Positions 1 to 8,208 of a stretch of 64,000 nucleotides of DNA are shown piece by piece; position 1 is the first letter of the stretch; each line of letters opens with the position of its first letter. The DNA is taken from the NCBI RefSeq assembly GCF_044788715.1, contig NZ_CP173170.1, positions 1 through 64,000 of the forward strand, given 5' to 3'. The position numbers and the translations under genes are program-made. Under the pieces are notes generated by a model. That model was not told the DNA's origin. It ran no database searches and worked only from the letters and a program-made list of their open reading frames with translations. This DNA comes from Methylotuvimicrobium sp018830325 (GTDB taxonomy: Bacteria; Pseudomonadota; Gammaproteobacteria; Methylococcales; Methylomonadaceae).

Positions 1-1317
1 ATGAGTGTACTCTGGAACAACTGTCTCGCTAAACTTGAAAATGAAATTTCTTCCTCGGAATTCAGCACCTGGATTAGACCCTTGCAGGCAATCGAAACCG
101 ATGGACAAATCAAGTTATTAGCGCCGAACCGGTTTGTGCTGGATTGGGTAAAAGAACATCATTTCGCCAAACTGGAAGAGGCGATACAGCAATTTTCCAA
201 CGGCTCCTTAAGCTTACAATTGGACATCGGCTCAAAGAAAGCCATGCCGGCTCCTGCACCGCAGCATACTAAAGCACCCGATACTAAAAAATCACGCCCT
301 AACTTTCTTAATAAAGCATTCATTTTCGATAACTTTGTCGAAGGTAAATCCAACCAATTAGCAAAAGCGGCTTCTATTCAAGTCTCCGAAAATATCGGCA
401 AGGCATACAATCCGTTATTAATTTACGGCGGCTCCGGTTTAGGTAAAACACATCTGATGCATGCGATCGGTAATGCGATCCTGCAACATAATCCGTCCGC
501 GAAAATCGTTTATCTGCATTCCGAAAAATTCGTGCAGGATATGGTCAAGGCTTTACAACAAAACGCGATCGATACTTTCAAAGAATATTATCGAGGTGTC
601 GATACCTTGCTGATTGACGATATTCAATTCTTTGCCGGCAAGGAACGCTCTCAAGAAGAGTTTTTCCATACCTTCAACACGTTGTTGGAAAAAAAACACC
701 AGGTTGTTTTAACCTGCGATAAATATCCGAAAGAAATCGTCGGTTTGGAAGACCGTTTGAAATCGCGCTTCGGCTGGGGATTACCGGTTGCAATCGAGCC
801 GCCGGACCTTGAAACCCGTGCCGCTATTTTAATGAAAAAAGCAATGATGGCGGGGGTCGATCTACCTCAGGAAGTCGCGTTTTTCATCGGTAAAAGGATT
901 CCTTCGAATGTACGAGATCTCGAAGGCGCTCTACGACGAGTCATTGCCAATGCGCAATTTACCGGACGCGAAATCACCACCGAATTTACCAAAGAAGCAT
1001 TGCACGATCTAATATCCTTACAAGATAAACTCGTCAATATCGATAACATACAAAAAACCGTCGCCGAATATTTTAAGATTAGGGTTGCGGATTTATCGTC
1101 GAAAAATCGCCGGCAATCCATTACCCGACCACGACAAATTGCTATGTGTCTAGCTCGTGAATTAACTTCGCACAGTTTTCCGGAAATCGGCGAAGCATTC
1201 GGTGGGCGCGATCACACCACGGTTATTAATGCTTGTAAACGCATTGCCTCCTTGCGCGACTCGGATGTAAAGCTTGAGGAAGATTATTTAAACCTGTTGA
1301 GAACATTGTCGCATTAA
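1..1317 (+). CDS. dnaA: Chromosomal replication initiator DnaA
   Basis: DnaA is the AAA+ initiator that binds DnaA boxes, melts the origin and loads the DnaB helicase. The 438-residue protein has the usual length and layout: an N-terminal interaction domain, an AAA+ core with Walker A around residues 143-150 (GGSGLGKT) and Walker B LLIDDIQFF near 203-211, and a C-terminal DNA-binding domain with the signature GRDHTTVINA near 402. It is the first gene of the dnaA-dnaN-recF-gyrB cluster. The window begins at its ATG, so its promoter and ribosome-binding site cannot be seen. Identity is secure. Confidence 0.99.
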   Translation: MSVLWNNCLAKLENEISSSEFSTWIRPLQAIETDGQIKLLAPNRFVLDWVKEHHFAKLEEAIQQFSNGSLSLQLDIGSKKAMPAPAPQHTKAPDTKKSRPNFLNKAFIFDNFVEGKSNQLAKAASIQVSENIGKAYNPLLIYGGSGLGKTHLMHAIGNAILQHNPSAKIVYLHSEKFVQDMVKALQQNAIDTFKEYYRGVDTLLIDDIQFFAGKERSQEEFFHTFNTLLEKKHQVVLTCDKYPKEIVGLEDRLKSRFGWGLPVAIEPPDLETRAAILMKKAMMAGVDLPQEVAFFIGKRIPSNVRDLEGALRRVIANAQFTGREITTEFTKEALHDLISLQDKLVNIDNIQKTVAEYFKIRVADLSSKNRRQSITRPRQIAMCLARELTSHSFPEIGEAFGGRDHTTVINACKRIASLRDSDVKLEEDYLNLLRTLSH

Positions 1318-1502
1318 CGGTGTTTAACTTGTGGATAAGTATAGTCTTTAGCATAAGAGAATAGTTATCCTCTTTTTATCAAGCGCTTATCCACAGCTTT
1401 AAACTCCGGTTTTATACAAGATAAGTTATTGATAAATAAGATATTAAATGACTTATCACGCTTTTTTTATAGGCTAATAGTAAATATAAATAAATATCTT
1501 AT
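1318..1502. other. Candidate origin of replication (oriC) between dnaA and dnaN
   Basis: This 185-bp spacer holds two perfect DnaA boxes: TTATCCACA at 1387-1395 on the plus strand and its complement TGTGGATAA at 1330-1338. A weaker TTATACAAG lies at 1412-1420. The right part, about 1411-1502, is very AT-rich with repeated ATAAG/TTAT strings, as expected of an unwinding element. Many bacteria have their origin beside dnaA. The upstream side of dnaA, where gammaproteobacteria may also carry oriC, is outside the window. The spacer could also serve autoregulation or the dnaN promoter. Confidence 0.55.
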
Positions 1503-2603
1503 ATGAAATATATTATTAATAGAGAACGGCTATTGGTTCCATTGCAGCAAATTGTCAGTGTGATTGAAAAAAGACAAACCATGCCGATTTTGTCGAATGT
1601 GTTGATGGTTTTTCGTCAAGACAGCCTGGTAATGACCGGTACCGATCTTGAAGTTCAAATTGTTACCGAAATTGCGATAGAAAATACGACTTTTGCCGAA
1701 ATTACTTTACCGGCCCGAAAGTTTCTCGATATCTGCCGCTTGCTGCCAACTAGTGCCGATATCAAATTAGAAGTCGCCGACGACAAAGTTAAGGTGCTTT
1801 CCGGACGTAGCCGTTTTATTTTAAGTACACTGCCTGCCGAAAATTATCCGGAATTTTCAGAAACCGAGTTAGACCATCGGTTTACCATCAATGCCGGACT
1901 TTTTAAAAAAGCGCTCGAAAAAACCGTTTTTTGCATGGCGTCTCAGGATGTACGCTATTATCTCAATGGGTTATTACTCAACATTTCTAATTCGCGTATC
2001 AAACTCGTTGCATCCGATGGACATCGTTTATCGGTTTTCGAAGACAACTTGGAAAATCCAGCAGGATATGAAGCACGCATCATCCTGCCAAGAAAAGGGG
2101 TCATGGAATTGGTGCGTTTATTGGATGATCCTGAAATTGAGCTTGCGGTTGAATTTTCCAGTAATAACATAAGGGTTACGATCAATAATACGATTTTTTC
2201 GGCCAAATTGGTCGATGCCAAATATCCCGATTTCAATCGGGTCTTCCATCAAGATTTTTTAACGCCGATTCATATTCAACGCCAGTTATTAAAAGATGCC
2301 TTGACTCGGGTAGCGATTCTATCTAATGAAAAATACAAAGGCGTAACTTTCGACCTTTCTTCGGATTCCTTGAAAATTAGTGCGCACAATCCTGAACACG
2401 AAGAAGCCGAAGAGGAAATTGTCACCGATTATGTTGGCGAACCGCTTTCGATTGCGTTTAACGTGCAATATGTGCTTGATGCGATTTCCAATATCGATTC
2501 GGAAATTTCCGAGTTGACGATTGCACGTAATTCCAGTTGCTGCATCATTGACGAACCGGAAACAAGGGCTTATCGATTCATCGTGATGCCGATGCGTCTA
2601 TGA
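1503..2603 (+). CDS. dnaN: DNA polymerase III beta sliding clamp
   Basis: The beta clamp is a ring-shaped dimer that tethers DNA polymerase III to DNA. The 366-residue length matches the family. It starts MKYIINRERLL, carries the early signature MPILSNVL near residue 28, and ends in the conserved VMPMRL tail. It lies 185 bp after dnaA and before recF in the standard order. Longer overlapping frames on both strands inside it are shadows. Confidence 0.98.
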   Translation: MKYIINRERLLVPLQQIVSVIEKRQTMPILSNVLMVFRQDSLVMTGTDLEVQIVTEIAIENTTFAEITLPARKFLDICRLLPTSADIKLEVADDKVKVLSGRSRFILSTLPAENYPEFSETELDHRFTINAGLFKKALEKTVFCMASQDVRYYLNGLLLNISNSRIKLVASDGHRLSVFEDNLENPAGYEARIILPRKGVMELVRLLDDPEIELAVEFSSNNIRVTINNTIFSAKLVDAKYPDFNRVFHQDFLTPIHIQRQLLKDALTRVAILSNEKYKGVTFDLSSDSLKISAHNPEHEEAEEEIVTDYVGEPLSIAFNVQYVLDAISNIDSEISELTIARNSSCCIIDEPETRAYRFIVMPMRL

Positions 2604-2830
2604 TCTTTGCTTTATGCAATTTTGGGGAACTTTATCAACGGATAAATGAAGCCTTTGAAGTCAAATGAATTAGTTTTTGCCTCGGCATGCTTTTTTATGG
2701 CCAACTTTTTACTAACTTCCTGAAATTTCTAAATCGCAGTCATTATCACATGTGGAAGCGACAAAAAACTGAGCTTGTTCATCTAACCGGTGTTAACCGC
2801 GCCCTTTTTTTGACTAGCAACTAATAACCG

Positions 2831-3910
2831 ATGAGTTTACAAAAGCTCGACATTTTAAATGTTAGAAATATTCGGCAAGCCAGTCTAAAACCATCGTCTG
2901 GACTCAATTTAATTTACGGAGCTAATGCCAGCGGTAAGAGTTCTGTCCTTGAAGCCATATTCATTCTTGGCCGCGCACGTTCTTTTCGAACCACACATAT
3001 TAAACAAGTCGTAAACTTTGATCGAAACGACTTAATCGTATCGGGCAAAGTGCTGCAACAGGGCGGGCGCAGCAGTTGCCAAATAGGCGTACAATTCGAT
3101 GGGAAGGTTTCTGAAATCCGAATTCAGCAATTACCTAATCAACCTCGGCATTTGCTTGCTTATGCCTTGCCTATTCAATTGATTGAGCCTAAATCTTATC
3201 GTTTATTGGATACTGGCCCTCAAATCAGAAGAGAATTTATCGATTGGGGGACTTTCAATGAAAACGAACAATTCCTATTAGCCTGGCGGCAGTACAAAAC
3301 CGCATTGAACCAACGTAATGCCTTAATCAAACAAAAGCAAACGCATTCCATACAAGTCTGGAATAATGAAATGGTTAATTACGGTACAATAGTCGATCAA
3401 TATAGACGAGCCTATTTACAAAGGCTTGAGCCTGTTTTTCAAAAATTTGTCAGTCGATTTCTCGGTACTGAAACAGTTCAATTCGATTATTTATCGGGTT
3501 GGGATAGCGGCAAAGGCTTTCGCCAATCCTTGGATGATGACCTCGATCGTGATCTACGCTATAAAATGACGCATAGTGGTCCGCATCGTGCCGACTTAAC
3601 TGTCTCCGTTAATAATCGACTCGCCAAGGACTTTGTATCACGCGGACAATTAAAATTGTTAGTCTTATGTTTAAAACTTGCGCAAATACAATTGTTGTCT
3701 ACCCATCAGAGTAATAATGTCTGTGTTTTAATTGATGATTTCACTGCTGAATTGGATACGACTAAAAGAACACTGTTAATAGAATATTTACAAGCAATGG
3801 ATGTTCAGGTTTTTATGACGGCTACTGAGCTGTCTGAGTATGGTGATTTGAGTAAACTTAAAAACTATAAAATGTTCCACGTGGAACATGGTGAAATTAA
3901 ACAAGCGTAA
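2831..3910 (+). CDS. recF: DNA recombination/repair ATPase RecF
   Basis: RecF is an SMC-like ATPase that helps RecOR load RecA at gaps and stalled forks. The 359-residue protein has Walker A around residues 30-38 (GANASGKSS), the signature SRGQLKLLV near 275 and Walker B VLIDDFTAELD near 298. It lies 227 bp after dnaN; that spacer shows no obvious gene. Its last codons overlap a parS-like palindrome and a perfect parS site begins right at its stop codon, so the 3' end is under extra sequence constraint. Confidence 0.97.
   Translation: MSLQKLDILNVRNIRQASLKPSSGLNLIYGANASGKSSVLEAIFILGRARSFRTTHIKQVVNFDRNDLIVSGKVLQQGGRSSCQIGVQFDGKVSEIRIQQLPNQPRHLLAYALPIQLIEPKSYRLLDTGPQIRREFIDWGTFNENEQFLLAWRQYKTALNQRNALIKQKQTHSIQVWNNEMVNYGTIVDQYRRAYLQRLEPVFQKFVSRFLGTETVQFDYLSGWDSGKGFRQSLDDDLDRDLRYKMTHSGPHRADLTVSVNNRLAKDFVSRGQLKLLVLCLKLAQIQLLSTHQSNNVCVLIDDFTAELDTTKRTLLIEYLQAMDVQVFMTATELSEYGDLSKLKNYKMFHVEHGEIKQA
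3873..3888. promoter_or_regulatory. parS centromere site, variant palindrome
   Basis: The sequence TGTTCCACGTGGAACA is a perfect 16-bp palindrome differing from the consensus parS only at the symmetric positions TTCC/GGAA, a form known from pseudomonad parS sites. It lies inside the 3' end of recF, 22 bp before a perfect parS. ParB binds such sites to segregate the origin. The pairing and location make chance unlikely. Confidence 0.82.
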
Positions 3911-3926
3911 TGTTTCACGTGAAACA
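3911..3926. promoter_or_regulatory. parS centromere site, perfect consensus
   Basis: TGTTTCACGTGAAACA matches the bacterial parS consensus at all 16 positions. It begins immediately after the recF stop codon in the 45-bp recF-gyrB spacer. ParB nucleation here would place the centromere about 4 kb from dnaA, a typical distance. parA and parB themselves are not in the window. Confidence 0.93.
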
Positions 3927-3955
3927 TTGGTACTTTGATAAGGTAATAAACACAC

Positions 3956-6370
3956 ATGAGCGAAAATATTAAGCAGTACGATAGTACGAATATCCAGGTA
4001 TTAAAAGGCTTGGATGCGGTCAGAAAAAGGCCTGGTATGTATATCGGCGATACCGATGACGGAACCGGATTACACCATATGGTATTCGAAGTAGTTGATA
4101 ACTCGATTGATGAGGCCTTAGCCGGGTACTGCAAAGAAGTTAAGGTTATCATTCATAGTGATGGTTCAGTTACGGTATCTGACGACGGAAGAGGGATTCC
4201 AGTCGATATTCATAAGGAAGAAGGTCGATCCGCTGCGGAAGTCATTATGACGGTGCTACATGCCGGGGGCAAATTCGACGACAATGCTTACAAGGTATCG
4301 GGCGGATTACACGGAGTCGGTGTTTCTGTGGTAAACGCATTGTCCGAGGAGTTGAATCTGGAAATCAGGAAAAACGGAAAGCTCTATAAACAAAAGTATC
4401 TCATGGGTGAACCGCAAGCACCATTGACGGAAATCGGTCCGACCGAGGGTAGCGGGACTAAAATCAATTTTAAACCGAGTGATCAGACCTTCGGCGATGT
4501 TGAGTTTCATTATGATATTTTGGCGAAAAGACTCAGAGAATTATCGTTTTTAAATTCCGGAGTCAGAATTTGTCTGGAAGATGAACGCACCAATAAACAA
4601 GACGTCTACGAATTCGAAGGCGGCATCAGTGCATTCGTTGAACATTTAAATAAAAATAAAACACCGTTATTTCCCGATGTGTTTCATTTTAGCGCCGAAA
4701 AAGAGGGTGTAACCGTCGAAGTCGCGATGCAGTGGAACGACTCATACCAGGAAAATATTTTTTGTTATACCAACAATATTCCGCAACGGGACGGCGGGAC
4801 GCATTTAGCCGGATTTAGAGGGGCGTTAACCCGTACCATTAATCAGTACATCGAAAATAACGGTTTAGCAAAAAAAGAAAAAGTCTCGACGACCGGCGAC
4901 GATGCAAGGGAAGGGTTAACGGCAGTGCTTTCAGTCAAAGTCCCCGACCCTAAGTTTTCCTCACAGACCAAAGACAAATTAGTTTCATCGGAGGTAAAAC
5001 CTCTGGTCGAATCGACGATGAATGAGAAATTACAGGAATTTTTACTAGAAAAACCGCAAATCGCCAAAGCGATCGTCAATAAAATCATTGATGCGGCCCG
5101 CGCCCGTGAAGCCGCCCGAAAAGCGAGGGAAATGACGCGCCGAAAAACCACGCTGGATATCGCCGGGTTACCCGGCAAACTAGCCGATTGTCAGGAAAAA
5201 GATCCGGCCCTGTCCGAATTGTTCATCGTGGAGGGTGACTCGGCGGGCGGTTCGGCGAAACAAGGCCGCGATCGTCGCACGCAAGCGATATTGCCGCTAA
5301 AAGGTAAAATCTTGAACGTCGAAAAAGCGCGATTCGACAAAATGATCTCGTCCGAAGAAGTTGGCACCTTGATCACTGCGCTCGGCTGCGGCATCGGCAA
5401 GGACGAATACAATCTCGACAAACTCCGTTATCACCGCATCATCATCATGACCGATGCTGACGTCGACGGATCGCATATCCGTACTTTACTATTGACGTTT
5501 TTCTACCGTCAGTTGCCGGAAATTATTGAAAAAGGTTACATCTATATTGCCCAACCACCGTTGTATAAAGTCAAGAAGGGCAAGCAGGAACATTATGTCA
5601 AGGACGATGCGCAATTGAACGATTACTTGATTCAACTAGCCCTCGACAAAGCAGCGCTGCACACCGACGAAACCGCACCGCCGATACAAGGCCAAGGCTT
5701 AGAGAAATTGGCAAAGGAATATACTGAGGTACTGGCCATCATCAATCGCTTGACCAGTCGTTACGACGACGTTTTTCTCGAACAACTGGTCTATATGGAG
5801 CGCGTAAGCGATGAAATCAAACAAGACAAGGAACGATTGGCGGCATGGGTGAGCCAATTGGCCGAACGCCTATACAACCCTCAAAGCAAAATGGTCTTCA
5901 CGCTGGAGCTTGATTACCGGTCGGCCGGCGATTACACGCTAACGGTCAACAAACGGCATCACGGCAATACCAAAACCTTCATACTGCAAGCGTCATTCTT
6001 CGACAGCAAGGATTATCAGAAAATCGCGCAATACGCCGAGGATACCGCCGGAATGTTCGGTGAACAATCTAATATCCGGATGGGAGAGCGTCAGCAGCCG
6101 ATTGAAAGTTTTAAACAAGCGTTCGATTGGATGATGAAGGAAGTTAAAAAAGGTCAGCACATCCAACGCTACAAAGGATTAGGTGAAATGAACCCGGAAC
6201 AGCTCTGGGAAACCACGCTAGACGCCAACAGTCGCCGCATGCTGCAAGTCCGCATCGAAGACGCGATCGCCGCCGACGAAATCTTCACAACGCTAATGGG
6301 CGACATCGTCGAACCGCGCCGGGATTTCATCGTCAAGAATGCGCTGGATGTGACGAATTTGGATGTGTAG
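3956..6370 (+). CDS. gyrB: DNA gyrase subunit B
   Basis: GyrB supplies the ATPase and part of the cleavage core of gyrase, which introduces negative supercoils. The 804-residue length is that of the gammaproteobacterial form with the extra C-terminal insert. Visible signatures are the GHKL ATPase motifs DDGRGIPVD and GGLHGVG, the Toprim motif EGDSAGGSA, the metal-binding MTDADVDGSHI, and QRYKGLGEMNP near the C-terminus. A roughly 90-bp piece of this gene, from about 5951-6042, recurs in degenerate form at about 10415-10505. Confidence 0.99.
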   Translation: MSENIKQYDSTNIQVLKGLDAVRKRPGMYIGDTDDGTGLHHMVFEVVDNSIDEALAGYCKEVKVIIHSDGSVTVSDDGRGIPVDIHKEEGRSAAEVIMTVLHAGGKFDDNAYKVSGGLHGVGVSVVNALSEELNLEIRKNGKLYKQKYLMGEPQAPLTEIGPTEGSGTKINFKPSDQTFGDVEFHYDILAKRLRELSFLNSGVRICLEDERTNKQDVYEFEGGISAFVEHLNKNKTPLFPDVFHFSAEKEGVTVEVAMQWNDSYQENIFCYTNNIPQRDGGTHLAGFRGALTRTINQYIENNGLAKKEKVSTTGDDAREGLTAVLSVKVPDPKFSSQTKDKLVSSEVKPLVESTMNEKLQEFLLEKPQIAKAIVNKIIDAARAREAARKAREMTRRKTTLDIAGLPGKLADCQEKDPALSELFIVEGDSAGGSAKQGRDRRTQAILPLKGKILNVEKARFDKMISSEEVGTLITALGCGIGKDEYNLDKLRYHRIIIMTDADVDGSHIRTLLLTFFYRQLPEIIEKGYIYIAQPPLYKVKKGKQEHYVKDDAQLNDYLIQLALDKAALHTDETAPPIQGQGLEKLAKEYTEVLAIINRLTSRYDDVFLEQLVYMERVSDEIKQDKERLAAWVSQLAERLYNPQSKMVFTLELDYRSAGDYTLTVNKRHHGNTKTFILQASFFDSKDYQKIAQYAEDTAGMFGEQSNIRMGERQQPIESFKQAFDWMMKEVKKGQHIQRYKGLGEMNPEQLWETTLDANSRRMLQVRIEDAIAADEIFTTLMGDIVEPRRDFIVKNALDVTNLDV

Positions 6371-6465
6371 GTGTTTGGTCTAAATGGGTGGTTGTTAAAT
6401 GATAAGGAAAACAGATATTATCCGAAATTGGATGATATACAGAAACCTTATAATAATTAGACGTT

Positions 6466-6871
6466 ATGATTACCGATCCAGCCACACTTGCCGACGTGCG
6501 TCAGACTTTCCGCGATTAAGAAGCTGTCGTCTGAGGGGCTATTTTGTGGCGTCACGCCAAGCGATTGGTTTCAGTTAGATCGCCCCGACGACTCATTTAA
6601 CTTGCCGCTTGTCCTTGGCTATGCCTGCCTAGACCAAGTCCTTGGTCAACTGCGAGATCAGGGCGTCTTTGTTTGCCGCTCATCACTACTCGGTGCCAAG
6701 ATGGAAGCTTCACGACAAATGCTGCCATGGAAGGACTACGACGAGGTTTTCCGTGGAAAGGAGAGGCGGAATCTTCTCGCGCACGAGGCAACCCTGCTCT
6801 CTAAGTCCGAATGTCTGCAGTATTTAGCCGCTATTCAAAGAAGAGACTGGAACATCGTATCGAAAGTTTAG
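6466..6871 (+). pseudogene. Frameshifted hypothetical gene
   Basis: From ATG 6466 one frame reads MITDPATLADVRQTFRD and stops at 6517-6519. The next frame is open from 6488 to 6871 and continues naturally with KKLSSEGLFCGVTPSDWFQ, so one base shift near 6517 would join them into a protein of about 134 residues. I recognise no family. The C-terminal stretch RRNLLAHEA has an R-x4-H pattern like HEPN RNases, but one short motif is weak evidence. It lies in the decayed patch after gyrB. A sequencing error or use of the TTG at 6488 are alternatives. Confidence 0.4.
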
Positions 6872-6872
6872 G

Positions 6873-7064
6873 ATGTGGCAACGTCTTAGATATGCAATAT
6901 CAATTGCCGGTTTTTCTCATTCGCTTACCTATGCTGCAGTTGAAGCTGGGTTTAATGATGCGTCTCATTTTACTCGTTGCTTTAAGACGAGATATGGAGT
7001 GGCTCCGTCTTTAGTATTCAAAACACTCGAAATGTATGAGATTGAAAAAGAAAGTTCGGGATAA
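6873..7064 (+). pseudogene. AraC-family regulator, C-terminal HTH remnant
   Basis: The 63 codons read as the second helix-turn-helix of an AraC/XylS regulator: RLRYAISIAGFSHSLTYAA, then AGFNDASHFTRCFKTRYGV and an APS ending. The sensor domain and first HTH of a normal 250-300 residue regulator are missing, and the upstream frame belongs to the broken hypothetical gene. It is most likely a truncated relic with no function. Confidence 0.65.
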
Positions 7065-7182
7065 TCTAACCCAACGATTATGAAAAAAAGCTGTATCATT
7101 CCGAAAAATGAAAGATTCTGTCCGGGAGGTGCGGTCAGAGGGGCGATGCATTACTTAAACAGCTATAACAGGGGCTATCATC

Positions 7183-7422
7183 ATGAACCTGCAGACCGAA
7201 AAACTACTCCACGAAGTCGAAACCCTGCCGCCGTCCATGCAGCAGGAGGTGCTGCATTTTGTGGAATTTTTGAAATTGAAAGCCCGCCAAACAGTTGAAA
7301 TAGTCGGTAATGAAGCAGAACCGAATGGCGCCAAAATAGCGCGATTGATGGAGCAAATAGCCGCACGCGGGACGGCCTTTAGCGACATCAAAGATCCGGC
7401 TGTCAATGGCCAACAGAATTGA
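7183..7422 (+). pseudogene. VapB-like (DUF2281) antitoxin, interrupted by an IS21 element
   Basis: The product begins MNLQTEKLLHEVETLPPSM and QEVLHFVEFLKLK, typical of short DUF2281 antitoxin-like proteins paired with PIN toxins. Genuine coding sequence runs to the DP codons near 7400. There an IS21-family element enters, and the frame ends after a few IS-encoded codons (VNGQQN). The missing tail, which would read AAWQRDDRKDRPLPGRD, is found beyond the element at 9889-9940. Such tails often contact the toxin, so the remaining 73 native residues may not neutralise it. Confidence 0.8.
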
Positions 7423-7461
7423 GCCAGTTTTGGCCATTAAAATTGAGCCACTTTTCCAGGG

Positions 7462-8208
7462 TTACGATGCTTGATTTAGCTTTGATTTGAGTCGATAACT
7501 TTCCCCTCCCAGCATAAAAATGTGTGAATGATGGATGATGCGGTCGACGATGGGTACGGCGACGTTGTCATCGATAAAAAACTCGCCCCAGTTGGTGAAT
7601 TCCTTGTTGGTGGTCAGGATCACCGAGCGGTATTCGTACAGCGCATTGATGAGCTGAAACAGGTTGTGTATGCCTTGTTTGTTCATCGGCAGGTAACCCA
7701 GTTCGTCGATGATGAGCACATCGAATTTGAGCAGTTGGTTGATTTTCTTTTTCAACTCGCCTTTGAGTTCGGCCAGTTCCAAGGTCTCCATCAAGCCCAG
7801 TGCAGTGTTGAAGCTGACCTTATAACCGGCATCGATGGCTTTCAGGCCGATGCCGATGGCCAGGTGTGTCTTGCCGACCCCGGGTGGTCCGATGAAGACG
7901 ACGTTGTCCCGATTGTCGATAAAGCCGAAATCGAGCAGACTGTTGACTTCCCGTTTACGGATGGTGGTCTGAAAGCGATAATTGAACTCTTCCAGGCTTT
8001 TGAGCAAAGGAAAGCCGGCGCGTTTGCGGTTTTGCTCGATGCGCTTGGTGTTGCGCTGGCGCTGTTCATGTTCAACCAAGCTTTCGGCAAACTGCAGGTA
8101 GGAACTTTCATGGGTCTCGGCTTGGCTAAGCAAGGTCGGCAAGTGCTCGGCAATGGCCGTCAGGCACAAGCTTCGGTATTGCCTGGCAATCTGATCAATG
8201 GATGGCAT
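7462..8208 (-). CDS. istB: IS21 helper ATPase IstB
   Basis: IstB is the AAA+ helper that activates IstA and selects targets. The 248-residue protein has Walker A FIGPPGVGKTHLA and Walker B VLIIDELGY. I chose ATG 8206-8208 (MPSIDQIARQYRSL) because AAGGAG lies just upstream at 8215-8220. The frame stays open to 8238, but that extension has no such signal. The start overlaps the istA 3' end by 14 bp, as usual for translational coupling in this family. Confidence 0.93.
   Translation of the reverse strand: MPSIDQIARQYRSLCLTAIAEHLPTLLSQAETHESSYLQFAESLVEHEQRQRNTKRIEQNRKRAGFPLLKSLEEFNYRFQTTIRKREVNSLLDFGFIDNRDNVVFIGPPGVGKTHLAIGIGLKAIDAGYKVSFNTALGLMETLELAELKGELKKKINQLLKFDVLIIDELGYLPMNKQGIHNLFQLINALYEYRSVILTTNKEFTNWGEFFIDDNVAVPIVDRIIHHSHIFMLGGESYRLKSKLNQAS

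Noticed and set aside
7401..7440. CRISPR-like repeats from the recurring TGGCCA/GAGCCA blocks
   Set aside because: They are the multiple terminal repeats of the IS21 element, with no regular spacing or spacers.
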